DNA of 64,000 bases. Source: Rotaria socialis (Eukaryota; Rotifera; Eurotatoria; Philodinida; Philodinidae). Positions 1-12,067 of the stretch are shown in pieces. The stretch's first letter is position 1. Each line of letters starts with the position of its first letter. Location: NCBI GenBank assembly GCA_905331475.1, contig CAJNYU010003357.1:1-64000 (forward strand), in the 5' to 3' direction. The notes under the pieces are model-generated. The model was not told the DNA's origin and did not search any database. It was given only the letters and a program-made list of their open reading frames with translations. Position numbers and translations under genes: made by a program.

Positions 1-51
1 ATTGCATCGATATTTTTGTAATTCTAATCAACAATAAAAAAGAAATTTAAA

Positions 52-1023
52 TTAAATTGATTGAATCGAAGCACTAGCTGGAATTAAAGTTTTAGTGGTA
101 GACATTGGTTTCGATTGAGTGGCAACTTTTGCTGGTATCGACGTTTCATCATTATCATCGAGTGTTGTGTCAAATGTTTGTTTTAAAAAAGAATACACAG
201 GATAGGTAAACGCATTTGTTGGAATAGCAAGAAGTGTACACGGTAAAAATCCTCGTGTAAATACTTGCCATCCTTCCATACGGAATGATCTAACTGCACA
301 ATCCCATACATTTTTATATGCATGATCTCTTGCTGCTTGATATCGACTTTTAATGACATCAAATGGATATGATACAGCCCAAGCAGCAATGCCCGTAAAA
401 GCACCTCCTACTAAACTCATATGCATAGACATGTCAGCTTCTTTACCAATTGGCGAAAAATATAAAACAAAGAATTGCCATGCTGGAAAGTAAGCAGCAA
501 ACAATGGAATATCACGTGCAAGTGTCATTGATAAGCCACGCATCACACCATACTGAAAACCTTGTCGAATATAAGATTTTTTTATGCAATCAATAGGACC
601 TTTATATAAATGTGTTGATAATGCAAATAGTTTTCTTTGTTGCCCAATGCCTTGCATTTGTAAGCGTGTTTTAACAAGTTCAATTGGTGAACAAATAAAT
701 GATTGTACACAACCAGCAATAGCACCCGTTACTGCTAATGAAAAATATGTATCTGGATTATCAAATAATCCTTTTGAAATATTTTGTATGGAAAAAACAA
801 TCCCATTTATAATTGCAACACCAAACATTGGTGATGCCATGCCTTTGTAAAAGCCTAATATTGATTCTTGTTTTGCTATTTTGATAAAGCAATCTAATGA
901 ACCCGAATATAATCGATGATTTAGTGTTTGCGTTTGTAGACGAACCTTAACTGTATCGAATGGATAGCCAGCAATTGTACCGGTTACGCCAGAAACAAAA
1001 CCAAAGCCAAAATCTAACACCAT
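52..1023 (-). CDS. Mitochondrial carrier family protein, SLC25A45/47/48-like
   Basis: A 323-aa solute carrier of the inner mitochondrial membrane in one uninterrupted exon. The three carrier signature repeats are clear: PFDTVKVR at residues 21-28, PIELVKTR at 113-120 and PFDVIKSR at 220-227. Each opens a roughly 100-residue repeat of two membrane helices. The extended forms PFDTVKVRLQTQ and IKSRYQ, and the overall length, resemble the animal SLC25A29/45/47/48 group (basic or methylated amino acid and acylcarnitine-type carriers); the substrate cannot be read from sequence. The roughly 35-residue tail after the last helix is Thr/Ser-rich and unlike the compact core. The start is the first Met, directly before the first helix. 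Family assignment is firm, subfamily is inference. Confidence 0.93.
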   Translation of the reverse strand: MVLDFGFGFVSGVTGTIAGYPFDTVKVRLQTQTLNHRLYSGSLDCFIKIAKQESILGFYKGMASPMFGVAIINGIVFSIQNISKGLFDNPDTYFSLAVTGAIAGCVQSFICSPIELVKTRLQMQGIGQQRKLFALSTHLYKGPIDCIKKSYIRQGFQYGVMRGLSMTLARDIPLFAAYFPAWQFFVLYFSPIGKEADMSMHMSLVGGAFTGIAAWAVSYPFDVIKSRYQAARDHAYKNVWDCAVRSFRMEGWQVFTRGFLPCTLLAIPTNAFTYPVYSFLKQTFDTTLDDNDETSIPAKVATQSKPMSTTKTLIPASASIQSI

Positions 1024-2212
1024 TGATTAATGTAATTCTAAAATGAAAGTAGAAAACGAAACAATACATACATCGATCAATACATTTCCCTAGCGTAAAG
1101 TTGACCTGATACGATTGCAAAGAAAATTAGCCGGCACATTTTCAATACATAGAGTTGACGTAATGTAATGGCAAAACAAAAAATTTGGCCATGATTGAGA
1201 GCATCTACTTTTTTTGCGCTCGCTTTTATTTCGACTTCTTCTCATGTGCCCATTGACAATGTGCTGTAAGTAAAATAATAACTTATTGTCGCTAGGTATT
1301 TTTCCTTTCTTCTCGTCTTTCGCTAGCCGACGCTTTCTATATTTCACACTGTCTATTACCCTTGCCATTTGGTTGCTCTTTAGACTTGATCGAAAAAGAA
1401 AACAGAATGACAACATTAATACTTAAGGGACTCTTTCCTCAGAAAAGTGATTTCCCAACAAGCACATGCATGGAAAGCCCAAAGTGTTCTCTTTCATACT
1501 ATGTGCGATTTATTGCACTTTGAATAGTTATTGGTGATGAAAATAGCGCTTTTCTGGGAGCAGTAGTAAACATTCTACCTCTTTGACAGTCCGATAAATC
1601 GGTACCTTACGAAGACCACTGTTTTTGGGGACTAATTTGTCAATAACTCGTTAAAATAAAAATCTTATGAATCGAAAATTTGCAAGCGATTAAGTTAATG
1701 CAACACGCCTATTCCCTGAAAATTTCAGTCAAATCACCCCACGAAAAACAAAAAACGATTGCTGCGGGGAGGGGAGCCCCTTGAAGAAAAAAACTATAAA
1801 ATCAACCGCCCCCCCCCCCTCCGCTCCATTTTTTGATCCTCAATGCTGTTTGATGAGAATATTTGTAAGTTGACTGAAAGGTGTGGGTGTTAGACGAAGT
1901 GTGCTGTGTTCCATTTACTCCATGCCTTGAATTATCGCCACACCCACATCCTACAATTCAATGTAGTTATGTGTAAAAGAAAAAGAAACCCGAAGAATAA
2001 ATAATACTTAGACAAGGTTATTGGTATAGATATCGATATCTAAATAGTACAAGATAATGATGCTCATCACTTATATTTCAGTGATGACTCCTTTTTAACT
2101 GGCCATCAAATCGTTCATAGTTAGAACAGAAATAAAGGAGAAAAAAAACGATACAAAATAAAAGTTGTAAAATAGTTAGTAAAAAGAAAAAGCAAGAGAA
2201 CAGATCTATCGA
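1024..2212. other. Intergenic, no gene recognised
   Basis: A minus-strand open frame at 1090-1416 is basic and low in complexity and resembles no family I know, so it is not called. A C11 homopolymer lies at 1809-1819, beside a GC-rich purine patch at 1765-1785. Confidence 0.5.
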
Positions 2213-4048
2213 TTATGTCACTCGGAGGCGACTTGCATCAGAGGCTTCTTTCACAACAGGATAATCGAAATAATCAATAGGTGGTTCAATATAGACATCT
2301 TCAAGGTCATCTGTTCCATCATAATCTGGATTACAAGTTTCATTTTCTTTTATTAATAACAGGTTCCATTTGAAATGCTGCATTTTGTTTTGGTTACGCT
2401 GTAACTGGATGTACAACTAATTGAATATCTAATTCTCATAAGACTTCAGCGACTTCTTGACTTGTCATTCCAGCTATACCGAAGCCGGGTTTTAATTTAT
2501 ATTTTCGATGTTTTTCAAAGAATTTTGTACTAGTCAAAACTTCAATAAATGTTCCCCAGCGATGTAAAAGCATTGTAGTAAATTGTATAACCATACAAGA
2601 AGCAAAAAGTAATTAAGCAATCATACGATTACGAGATTTATTACATATTGATGTTGTATTATCTGAATAATTACCATTGCACTTGGAATAGTAAGCTACA
2701 TATTTCTATTTACAAATAAAATCTTTTATTTTTCAAATAGCTCCTACCATTTAGTTTTTTTGCTTCAAGGCTGCAATTTTCTCGATCAAGTTTATTAATA
2801 ATTTCTTGTAATAATGTTTCTTGTCGTTTTGATGTTGGTCGAAAAACATTTTCAATAACATCTCCCATTCAATGAATAAATTCACGTTGTCCATCACTAT
2901 TATTACCCCAAAGCATGTCATTAAGAACATCGACTTTTCGACGTTTTCTCGTATCTAAAGATTTTTGAAGAGAAAACTAAAATCAAATCACTAAATAAAC
3001 CATTTTCGATTACCTGATATAATAATTTATTTTAAAAAATTTCAACTGTTTATCTTTTACCCCATGAAACAACATGTAAATTACATAGAGCCTAAGTAAC
3101 AAGCAAAAGATATCCACCAGGAATTGTTACAAGATAAAGAAAACCATGTATTAAATTAAACATTTCATTTGGATGAAGTAAACCAGTAACAGTAAATGTT
3201 ATAGCAACACTCGGTAGAAAAACAGCACTTGGATCTAAGAAACCTGATTTAAGAATTTGAGCAGTTGTTGCTACAAGTACTATTGACATAACCAACGCAT
3301 AGATAGCTGAAATTTATTAAAACATTTAGACTAAAACAAAATCAAAAACATAATTTTACCAGTCATAATTGCATCAATAGCAATTCGTGTATTCGATTTT
3401 GTTTTCAGAGATACAAGTACATAAAAAAGTGCTGGTAAAATTGATATTGTATATGATTCAGCAATAGTCAATAGAAATAGAACTGCTTGATAAAACATAC
3501 ATACTTTCGAAATATTTTCATTCACATATGTTGTATGTTTTGTATCTTTTGCCATAGTTGAAGGCATCCATCGACGACGTTGATTAAAGAATTCTTTAAA
3601 TGTTTCTGATGCATGTGTAAAAGCATCCGATGCTGCACAATATTCAACACGATAGCCTTGTTGAAGAAGAAGTGTTGTTAACCAGCGATCTTCTCCTGGA
3701 TTATTTTAGAAATTTTTACCTTGATCATATTGTACATAATGTGATGCTTCAGTTGATTTATCTGTATAGCGTCGCATAACATTATCGTCCATTAATGATG
3801 AACCACACAACCGGGACATCAAAGAACACTACCTCACAATAGGTCCTAGAATGAAACATGATATAAATTGATTTCAAATCGAAAAAATCAAATTATTGAT
3901 CATTTTTACCATCACCCGTCGGATGAATTCGACCACAAGAAAAACTGCTACTTTTGGATTTTTACGCATACGATCAACTAATAAAAGAACAGCTTCGGGT
4001 TTAAAATCAGCATCACCATCGAGAGCTAAAATAACAGTATTTTGAGCC
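2213..4048 (-). pseudogene. Chitin synthase pseudogene (GT2), 5'-truncated
   Basis: A decayed C-terminal half of an animal-type chitin synthase. Read on the minus strand in order: ILALDGDADFKPEAVLLLVD (the D of the nucleotide-sugar site) from about 4048; a CGRIHPTGDG segment reached only by frameshift; a CPGC remnant; MDDNVMRRYT; EDRWLTTLLLQQGYR; the catalytic QRRRW motif near 3578; the C-terminal membrane helices (3092-3567); NLHVVSWGKR; and a tail exon ending DASRLRVT. Lesions seen are a frameshift after VAV, deletion of most residues between GPIV and CPGC, loss of FSLFR after CPGC, a TAG after YLLLVT, a TAA before the conserved NLHVVSWG exon ends, a TGA inside the IH-MGDVIENVF segment and a frameshift before the last exon. 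No upstream exons are visible before 4100. Functional chitin synthases exceed 1000 residues, so this is a relic. Confidence 0.85.
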
Positions 4049-5488
4049 TAAAAATTGACTGAATCCAATAAATTCTGTATCGATTCTTGTTGTATGTTGT
4101 GATACATTATGTCCAGTGTTTTCGACGTAATAATTTAAATGAAACTAAATTTAATGCGTTGCGAAGCAGAGCATTTTGTAGTTCGTCGTGTGCGCATCCC
4201 AAGTCAGCATTTTTGTGACGAGATGATCTGAAGAGTGGAATTTCGCCTGATGATCGCTGATACGGTTTTAGTAACATTACGATCTCTATATGATACAGAT
4301 TTTGTCCGATTTCTCCTATTGAATTTTTTGCTTGAACACACTATAGCCGATTCCATTTAGTGAAACTCGAAGACCATCTAGTTGTATTTAAAATTTCAAA
4401 CAACTAGTTTGTTGCAGAATATTTTTTTCATGCTTGAAATTTCATCTAATGAATGATCAGTGTTAAACAAAAAAAAGTTCTTTCGGTTTATTTCAATCAG
4501 CTGCAGCGTTATTTTTGTTTTGTAAGTCGAAAAATAAATCTGCAGTAATAACGACAATTAAACTGTTAAATTATAATCAATATCGTGCTAAGATTGCAAG
4601 GGAAAATGGAATTTTAATTCGTTTGAACAATCAACCGAGTTAGAATATTAGAGAAAGAATTCTCAGAAGAAAACGTTTCATTTTTATGATTAATATCATC
4701 TAGAATCACTCTCAACGAACCCGTTGATTTTTCAAGAAACTTTCATCTGAGAATAAATTCTATCCATTTTCGAAAACGAAAAAAATGCAAAAATATGTTT
4801 GGTTTTATACAAACGTGATAAATTTCACATTCTAGTTAAGTTTCTTCTGACATTGATTAAGGTGAAAAGTCTGTATCAGTAAATAATAATTCTGTGTCTG
4901 TGCTGTTACTGTACAGCTGATTGTATAAATGGTTGCTTTTCTGCAAAGAGAGAAAAGTTTTGAATTCACATTATATTCTGTCCTATGCGAATTTATTTCA
5001 TCTAGTAATTGTTGACACGGACCCACCCCCCCCCCCCCTCACTTAATGTCCTATCTTTTCATTATTAGAAAACACAATTTGTGCATAAACTAAGAACAAG
5101 AAAGTATACCTATAAAAATAACTATAAACGTAAAGACTAGCATTACTATTTTAGAGCAAGGCTGTTATATCGTTTTGAATCTTTTTCAAACAGTGAATAA
5201 CATTCAATCTCTTTTTTTTTCATTTATAAATCAATATCATCTTGTTGTGCAAGTGAAAACTTCATTAAAAATCACATCTGTTCGCTTCAGCCTACTACGA
5301 AAAAAGCGACCTCTTTAGTAAGCTAATTTCAATAGATATCATTTATTGGTCATGTGAAAATGATCAAAAGAAGGGGAAAATGGCTGCCTCTCTACTCAAC
5401 AACAGAATATTTTTTTTAACGTACTCCATTTTTCGAACCAACACGATGACATTATTGCGGTGAACTTTGAAACAATATTTACTTCACA
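4049..5488. other. Intergenic, no gene recognised
   Basis: AT-rich sequence. A C13 tract lies at 5026-5038. The 5' exons of the chitin synthase relic are not detectable here. Confidence 0.5.
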
Positions 5489-7712
5489 ATGACTCTATAT
5501 CGCTTTCGTAATTGTAAATTGTTGCGGAATCACGCGCTCATTATCGATGATCTGTGGATTCGTAATGGAAAAATTGCGGATCCTGAAAAAATATTTTTCG
5601 ATGAAAAAATTCTAGCAGATATTGAGTATGATTGTCAAGGAATTTTAATAGCACCTGGATACATAGATTTACAGATTAATGGAGCTTTTGGACACGATTT
5701 TTCATCACCTGATACAGCAAGTGAAGCAATCTTAATCGATGTTGCAAGAAAATTAGCATCACATGGTGTAACAGCTTTTCTACCAACTATTGTCAGTTCA
5801 AATGCCGATGCATATAAAACAATATTACCAAAATATAAACGACGAGCGGGCTCAGCTAAGGACGGAGCAGCTATTCTTGGTTAGTTTATAAAATTGAAAC
5901 ATTTTTAGAAAGTAAAATAAAATATATATTAATTAGGCATGCATCTCGAAGGCCCATTTATAGATAAAGAGAAACATGGTGCACATCGAACCGAATGTCT
6001 TCTTAAAGCTCCGCATGGTACTGAAGATCTATTAGCCTGCTATGGTTCATTTGATAACGTTTCAATTGTTACTCTTGCACCTGAAATTCCTAATATGATC
6101 GAAAAAGTTATACCTGAGCTCGTTGACAGATATGGTTTAGTTGTTTCAATTGGTCATTCAGTCGCTTCACTCGACGAAGGCGAACGTGCTGTTTGTTCTG
6201 GTGTTCGATTTATTACACATTTATTTAATGCAATGCTTGGATTTCATCATCGCCATCCTAATCTTCTTGGTATGAACAGGAAAAGAAAAAAAATAATAAT
6301 AATAACTTAAATATCTCATAATAAATTTTAATTGTACAAAAAAAGGTCTTTTAACAAGTCATCGTGTTCCAGCAACAACTGTTATCCACTATGGTCTGAT
6401 TGCTGATGGAATACATACACATTCCGCTACTATCCGTCTTGCTCATCGTGTTCATCCACAAGGCCTTGTACTTGTGACAGATGCTCTTGACGCGTTAGGA
6501 TTGCCTGAAGGCATCCATCGTTTGGGTCCTCAGGAAATAGCCGTGAAAAATAAACGTGCAACAATAGCCGGCACAGAAACATTATGTGGTAGTATTGCAT
6601 CAATGACTGAATGCGTTCAAAATATGAGGCAAGCTTTACTTGATGGAGAAACAAATAAATGTAATGTGAAAAATTTAAGTGAAAACGATAAAGATAAATT
6701 TATTGTCGATTCAATTGAAGCAGCAACTCTTCATCCTGCTTCAGGTAAATATCTAGATAGAAAAATGTCATTCAGTAAATAATAATTTAGTTCGTCATAG
6801 CGCGCTTTCGATCGGAATATTTCTTGAACAGTAGCAGTAAGATGGATCTTTCTTTGTGATAAAGTTAGCGCTGTGACTAGCGCAGAATATGTTAATCAGT
6901 AAAATCTTGATTACTTATCACGAACTTCAATAATATGTTTTTCTTGGAAGAAAGAAGGCGTATAAATGATCCGTGTTTATTGTTGCGTGTATGCTTCGAA
7001 ATTATCAACTCACTAGCACAAAAAAACAAGTACTTCTTAGAAGATAACAAGAATCCTTATTTCCGCTTGTTCTCTTTCGATTTTAGGGGGAAAATCAAAC
7101 TAATTACGCAAAGGACATTTTTTTATCAATAGCATTGTGAAAGCTATGAATAGTTACGCTTGAAAAAACTCCCACCGTCTACTGAGATTTTCGCTAGTCA
7201 CTGTCCGCTTTAATGTCAATAATATCTTCAACGATTATATCCAAACTGGATGTCATAGCGACTGGCCAGAAAATGAACTCTATTGTTTATGAATTCAGAC
7301 GTTTCTATACTCTTGTGCAATATGCACTCAAAAGCCTGCGAAAAAAAACAATTTTTCATCCTTGGCTCTCCGTTTGAAGTATGTGGTAAAAATAAGGTAT
7401 TTTATAAAGAATTCATAAAACAAATACCAATAAAATATTACAAGGATGTATGACTAAGATCTTAGTTAGTCACAATGATAGAAACTATGCTAAGATCAAC
7501 GGTTTATTTCGAAAAGAAAATTTCGTTTATCTATATTTTCAGTACTTCGTATTGAAAAACAAAAGGGAACATTATCCTATGGTGCGGATGCTGATTTTAT
7601 TTTTCTTGATGATAAACTCAATGTATTATCAACATTTATTGCCGGTGAACAGGCGTGGACAATCACAGACGAATGGTCCATTGATAATATTCGTATAAAT
7701 CCAAGTCAATAA
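5489..7712 (+). CDS. AMDHD2: N-acetylglucosamine-6-phosphate deacetylase
   Basis: Hydrolyses GlcNAc-6-phosphate to glucosamine-6-phosphate plus acetate in cytosolic amino-sugar recycling. I join four exons, 5489-5879, 5937-6269, 6346-6744 and 7543-7712, all GT-AG and phase-consistent, giving 430 aa, a normal family length. Amidohydrolase features are present: [18 protein letters not shown] near residue 55, the metal ligand Glu in MHLEGPF (E135), His in IGHSVAS (H204) and THLFNAM (H225), the substrate loop IADGIHTH and the catalytic Asp in LVTDALD (D287). The last exon supplies the closing beta domain with [11 protein letters not shown]. Introns 1 and 2 are 57 and 76 nt; intron 3 is 798 nt and holds no recognisable gene. 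Nothing in the frame is broken. It is first of three same-strand genes. Confidence 0.94.
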
Positions 7713-8434
7713 ATAATTTCAGCACTTTTGCTGTGATTATATTAAATTTATTTTCAAGATATTTAATGGAATCATAATTGCAATAAGATATATTTATATA
7801 TACACACAACGATTTTATTTTAAAGCTACTACGAACGACAATCTGAAACTACTTGTAATTGTTCAATTGAATTCATTCTATATTTTATTGATTCCGATTA
7901 AATAATGATGATAATCAAAATCAAAACAGACTTCAAATTTTTATACAAACAAAACTCCATCAAAGTAGACAGCTAAAACAATGCCGCTTGAGATTCTTGA
8001 AAATGCTACAGCTGCTCTTTAAACTCATTTTTCTGCTCGTTTGTCGAGATCATATTTTTGATAATCCATGAAATTCTGTGTAGTCAAATATTAATAATTG
8101 ATTTCGTATCTTTGGCTAGTTTTACTATCTTGAAAGATGTTTATCTGAGAATTTCATGAGACTTACTACAATAAGAAGGCTAGGTTAAGTCTGTAGCTTT
8201 TTCACATTGATTGTTGTTTCGTTTGTAAAAAGAAATGATGAGTTGTGGTTTGAAAGCTTTCGTTGTTGGATCGAAATCGGTAAAATATGGAATCAATTCA
8301 ATTGGATCATCATATGTGTATCGTGATTGGTGTTCAAAGTAGCTTCGTATTAATTTTATTTATTTATTATTTTTTTTGGGGCAAGTGGGAGATAAAGTAA
8401 ATTTTAATAAATCTTTATTTTAGATAAAAATTTC
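7713..8434. other. Intergenic between AMDHD2 and PTS
   Basis: No gene recognised. A pyrimidine-rich stretch ends in TTTATTTTAG at 8423, 12 nt before the PTS start codon, and looks like a splice acceptor. Confidence 0.5.
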
Positions 8435-8878
8435 ATGTCTCGTTCACCGAAAGTTTATTTAACACGACGAGAGACATTTTCTGCATCACATCGACTTCAT
8501 TCTACACTATTGTCTGATAATGATAATATTCAGATATTTAATAAATGTAATAATCCAAATGGGCACGGTCATAATTATGTACTTGAAGTAACTGTTATTG
8601 GTCATATCGATGATAACACAGGCATGGTTATGAATATAAGTGATCTCAAAGAGCTAATTCAGATCTATGTACTAACAATACTCGACCACAAACACCTTGA
8701 TTTAGATGTGGAATATTTTCGTACAAAAAATATTGTTAGTACTACAGAGAATTTGAGTGTTTTCATATGGGAACAATTGTGTTCAAGAATTCAAAAACAA
8801 TATAATAATCATGTGCAATTATATGAAATAAAATTATATGAGACAGAAAAAAATATCGTTACATATCGTGGTGAATAA
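8435..8878 (+). CDS. PTS: 6-pyruvoyl-tetrahydropterin synthase
   Basis: Converts dihydroneopterin triphosphate to 6-pyruvoyl-tetrahydropterin, the second step of tetrahydrobiopterin synthesis. The 147-aa single-exon product matches the usual family length of about 145. The zinc ligands are His19 (SASHRL) and His44/His46 (NGHGHNY). The catalytic Cys is C38 (NKCNNPNGHGH), with the Asp84-His85 pair (LDHKHLD) and a pterin-binding Glu at E136 (LYETEKN). A splice-acceptor-like TTTTAG ends 11 nt before the ATG, so either a 5'UTR intron or a trans-spliced leader is likely. DLST starts only 144 nt after the stop. Confidence 0.95.
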   Translation: MSRSPKVYLTRRETFSASHRLHSTLLSDNDNIQIFNKCNNPNGHGHNYVLEVTVIGHIDDNTGMVMNISDLKELIQIYVLTILDHKHLDLDVEYFRTKNIVSTTENLSVFIWEQLCSRIQKQYNNHVQLYEIKLYETEKNIVTYRGE

Positions 8879-8948
8879 GTGCAATTATATTTATTATTCT
8901 AATCATTTTATTCCCGTATTGTGTGTTATTCTATGTCAATCGAACAAA

Positions 8949-8993
8949 TCTCTCTCTCTCTTTCTTTATGTATATATATATATATATATATAT
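8949..8993. repeat. CT and TA microsatellites
   Basis: A short CT run followed by a TA run of about 11 units (8971-8992) in the PTS-DLST gap. It lies in the polypyrimidine-rich stretch before the acceptor at 9016. Confidence 0.8.
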
Positions 8994-9022
8994 TTATTTT
9001 GGTGTTGTTACTTTAGATAGGT

Positions 9023-11284
9023 ATGTCGCATATTGTCTCATTGCGTAGTGCATCATTACGCGCACTACGGTCTAATTCGACAACGAGATTAGCTGTTGCT
9101 ACTGTAACAAAATGTACAACGTACCCAAATCGACCGAATTTTCATCAACAACAATGTTCATTTTCGACTCTTCCACTATCGCCGACTGGAATTTTTTCAA
9201 CACAAAACAATTCTTTTACAAAGCGAGTAAGACACGGGTGCTTAGCCTACAAAATAGGTTCAAACAAAATTTAGAGAAATAGAAAAATCAGATGTCAATA
9301 CATATTAAATGACTCGTCATTTTCTAACAGTATGAATATCATTGGGAAATCTTTTCTTTTCGTCAAGAAGAAAACACACTGAAAGAAAAAAGATGTTTTA
9401 ACTATATCGGACGAATCAACAGGATAACGTTTTCTTCTGTTTTCTACAGTCGCTTTCCGATCAAACACTTATCGTTGAATCATCGTATGGTAGTCTCTAC
9501 GCCTTGACACGATGCCTTCATACAAGTTCAATTCGTTGTATGTATTTTTGTCAATTTGCATTATGTGTGATTATTTTTTTTGTAGTCGAATTGGTAAATG
9601 TCGTAATACCGTCATTTGCTGAATCGGTCAAAGACGGTGGAATTCGGTTTTTAAAAAAAGTTGGCGATGCAGTAGCTGTCGATGAAGCAATAGCTGAAAT
9701 TGAAACTGATAAAGCAAATGTGAGTGTCAATGCACCAACGGCAGGTGTCATTACATCGTTAATCGTGAAAGATGGAGACAGTGTGATATCCGGTGCTCAA
9801 ATAGCTGTAATTGACACAAGCGGGGTTGGTGCTAAACCTGCAACATCAGGTAAATTTACTAAAATATGAACTTCTCCGAATTTTCATTGTTCCTAGCTTG
9901 GACTTGCTACATCGTCTATATGTACTGATAGATTTGATAATCATTGAAGGAAAGGTTTCTCAGTCTCACTGTGACTTATCTCCTCCCATAATATTTCTTA
10001 GCAGCATCTAAACAACAAAAACTTAAATGTTGACTTAGAATTATTTGCTTTTCTCTTTCTTATTAAAACAAGGTAAACCAGCAGAGACTACCGATGCTGC
10101 TAAAACTAAAGAGGAACCATCGAAAGCATCAGCTTCTTCGAGTGGTCCAGCTCCACGTACGACACCTTCAGTGCCAACTGTACCAAAAGGTCCACAACGT
10201 GAAACACCAACATCACAAATCTCAGTGACGCCCGCTAAACAAGTGCAAACTGCTACTGGAATTGATCCACATAAAATTACTGGTACACGATCGGAAACAA
10301 GAGTTAAAATGTCAAGAATGCGCTTGAAAATTGCTGAACGTCTTAAAGAAGCTCAAAATACATGTGCTATGTTAACCACGTTCAATGAAATTGACATGAG
10401 GTTTGAATAAAAACTAATAGCAATTGAATCGGAAATTATATATATTTGAATTATTTCTAGTAACATGGTCGAGTTTCGTAAAAAATATGCCGATCAATTT
10501 CTTAAACGTCATAACATGAAATTAGGATTTATGTCAGCTTTTGTTAAAGCATCAGCGTGTGCACTTGTTGATAATCCTATTGTTAATGCAGGTATAAAAC
10601 TTCTTGTTCTGTATTACATGATGATTTTTATTTTATGTTTTACTTGGAAAATTTTAGTTATTGACGGCAATGAAACTGTCTATCGAGATTATGTTGATAT
10701 CAGTGTTGCTGTTGCTTCACCAAAAGTATTTTTCGATAACAATAAATAAATCAAGAAAAACTAAAATTATTTGCTTAGGGTTTGGTTGTACCAGTACTTC
10801 GTAATGTTGAGAAAATGAACTATGCTGATATTGAACGAACAATTAGTGAATATGGTGAAAAAGTAAATAAATAAAACTGTTTTTTATCATGACGGCGATT
10901 TGTATCGATCTGTTGCATAGGCAAAGAAAGGCACGCTTGCCATTGAAGATATGGACGGTGGCACATTTACAATTAGCAATGGAGGAGTATTTGGCTCATT
11001 GTTCGGTACTCCTATTATCAATCCACCACAATCCGCTATTCTTGGTATGCATGGAATATTTGACCGACCCGTAGCTATAAATGGCAAAGTAGGATATAGT
11101 TTGGGCTCTTTGTTTGTTTTTATTAATATTCTTTTCTTTTCTCAATTAGATTGAGATCCGTCCAATGATGTATGTGGCACTTACTTATGATCATCGTATA
11201 TTGGATGGCCGCGACGCAGTACTATTCCTCCGAAAAATTAAGCAATACGTCGAGGATTCACGTTCGATCTTTCTCGATATATAA
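9023..11284 (+). CDS. DLST: Dihydrolipoamide succinyltransferase, E2 of 2-oxoglutarate dehydrogenase
   Basis: Core E2 of the mitochondrial 2-oxoglutarate dehydrogenase complex, moving succinyl from lipoamide to CoA. Nine exons join in phase: 9023-9226, 9450-9537, 9586-9849, 10073-10400, 10461-10591, 10658-10725, 10779-10862, 10921-11088 and 11150-11284, giving 489 aa. The first 90 or so residues are Ser/Arg/Thr-rich, a mitochondrial presequence. The lipoyl domain carries [11 protein letters not shown] with the lipoylated Lys140. A Pro/Ala/Ser/Thr linker follows, with no peripheral-subunit-binding domain, as in animal DLST. The acyltransferase domain has [25 protein letters not shown] and [12 protein letters not shown] with catalytic His460 and Asp464. 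[17 protein letters not shown] separates it from the pyruvate and branched-chain E2 enzymes. TACTTTAG ends 6 nt before the ATG. Confidence 0.95.
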
Positions 11285-12067
11285 AGAAAAAAAACAGATC
11301 TAATTAGACTTAGCAAGAACGAAAAAGAAGTTATTGAGCATCATGTTCCATCTTTTATTTTTCTTGTTGATGTTCACTTTCTTCATTTTGCTTGAATCAA
11401 TCCTGTTTTCTTTTTTAGCTTTCATTATTCTTTTTTCTTTTTGCCCAGAATATAGACGGATACTATAGTCAACACGAAAAATATTCGAATTTCCTATCCA
11501 ATACACATTGCTATCTATTTGTTTTTTCTCTCCTAGTTTGATTTAATGTATTTCCTTGTACTATTTTATTGTTTGTGTGAGTTACATCAATGCACACGAA
11601 GCAAAGAAAAATAGATTATAACAAAATTATTATTGTCTTTATCGTTTCTTTTAATAGTAAACTGAACGTGCGCATTATGTCAGATGTTGATCATTGATCA
11701 AATCTTATATCTAAGGGGACATTCGTTAGATTGCCTTGAAACATGGAATGAATACATATTCTACAGTTGTCACTCGCCTCTCGTCTACTCAATCGTTCTT
11801 TTTTCTTTCTTCTTTTTCTAGTTTCTAATAGATGCATACTCGTAGCTGTACAACACATGCAAATGAAATGAAAGAGAACGAGCGCAAGCGCGAGAAAAGA
11901 AATGCTGGTCGGTTCTATTCTATTGCTGTCGTTGGCGGCGAGGTTAAGAATAGCATGGAGTTTCCCTTCTCTCTCTCTCTCTCTCTCTCTATCTTTCGAC
12001 ACCTGATGAGTGTCAGCAGTTGCACTTAGCCACTTGTAGAGATTGAACGAGAGTTGTCAGCTGTTCT
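11285..12067. other. Intergenic DLST-RAB10, with CT repeat
   Basis: No coding signal that I trust. A CT microsatellite lies at about 11968-11991. The sequence just before 12068 may be the promoter and 5'UTR of the RAB10 gene. Confidence 0.5.

Noticed and set aside
1090..1416. Minus-strand 108-residue frame
   Set aside because: Basic, low-complexity, no family motif and no splice context.
1860..1945. TGTGGG-like words resembling bdelloid telomere repeats
   Set aside because: Only isolated single units, no tandem array.
6935..7132. 65-residue frame within AMDHD2 intron 3
   Set aside because: No homology seen, and it lies wholly inside an intron defined by matched splice phases.
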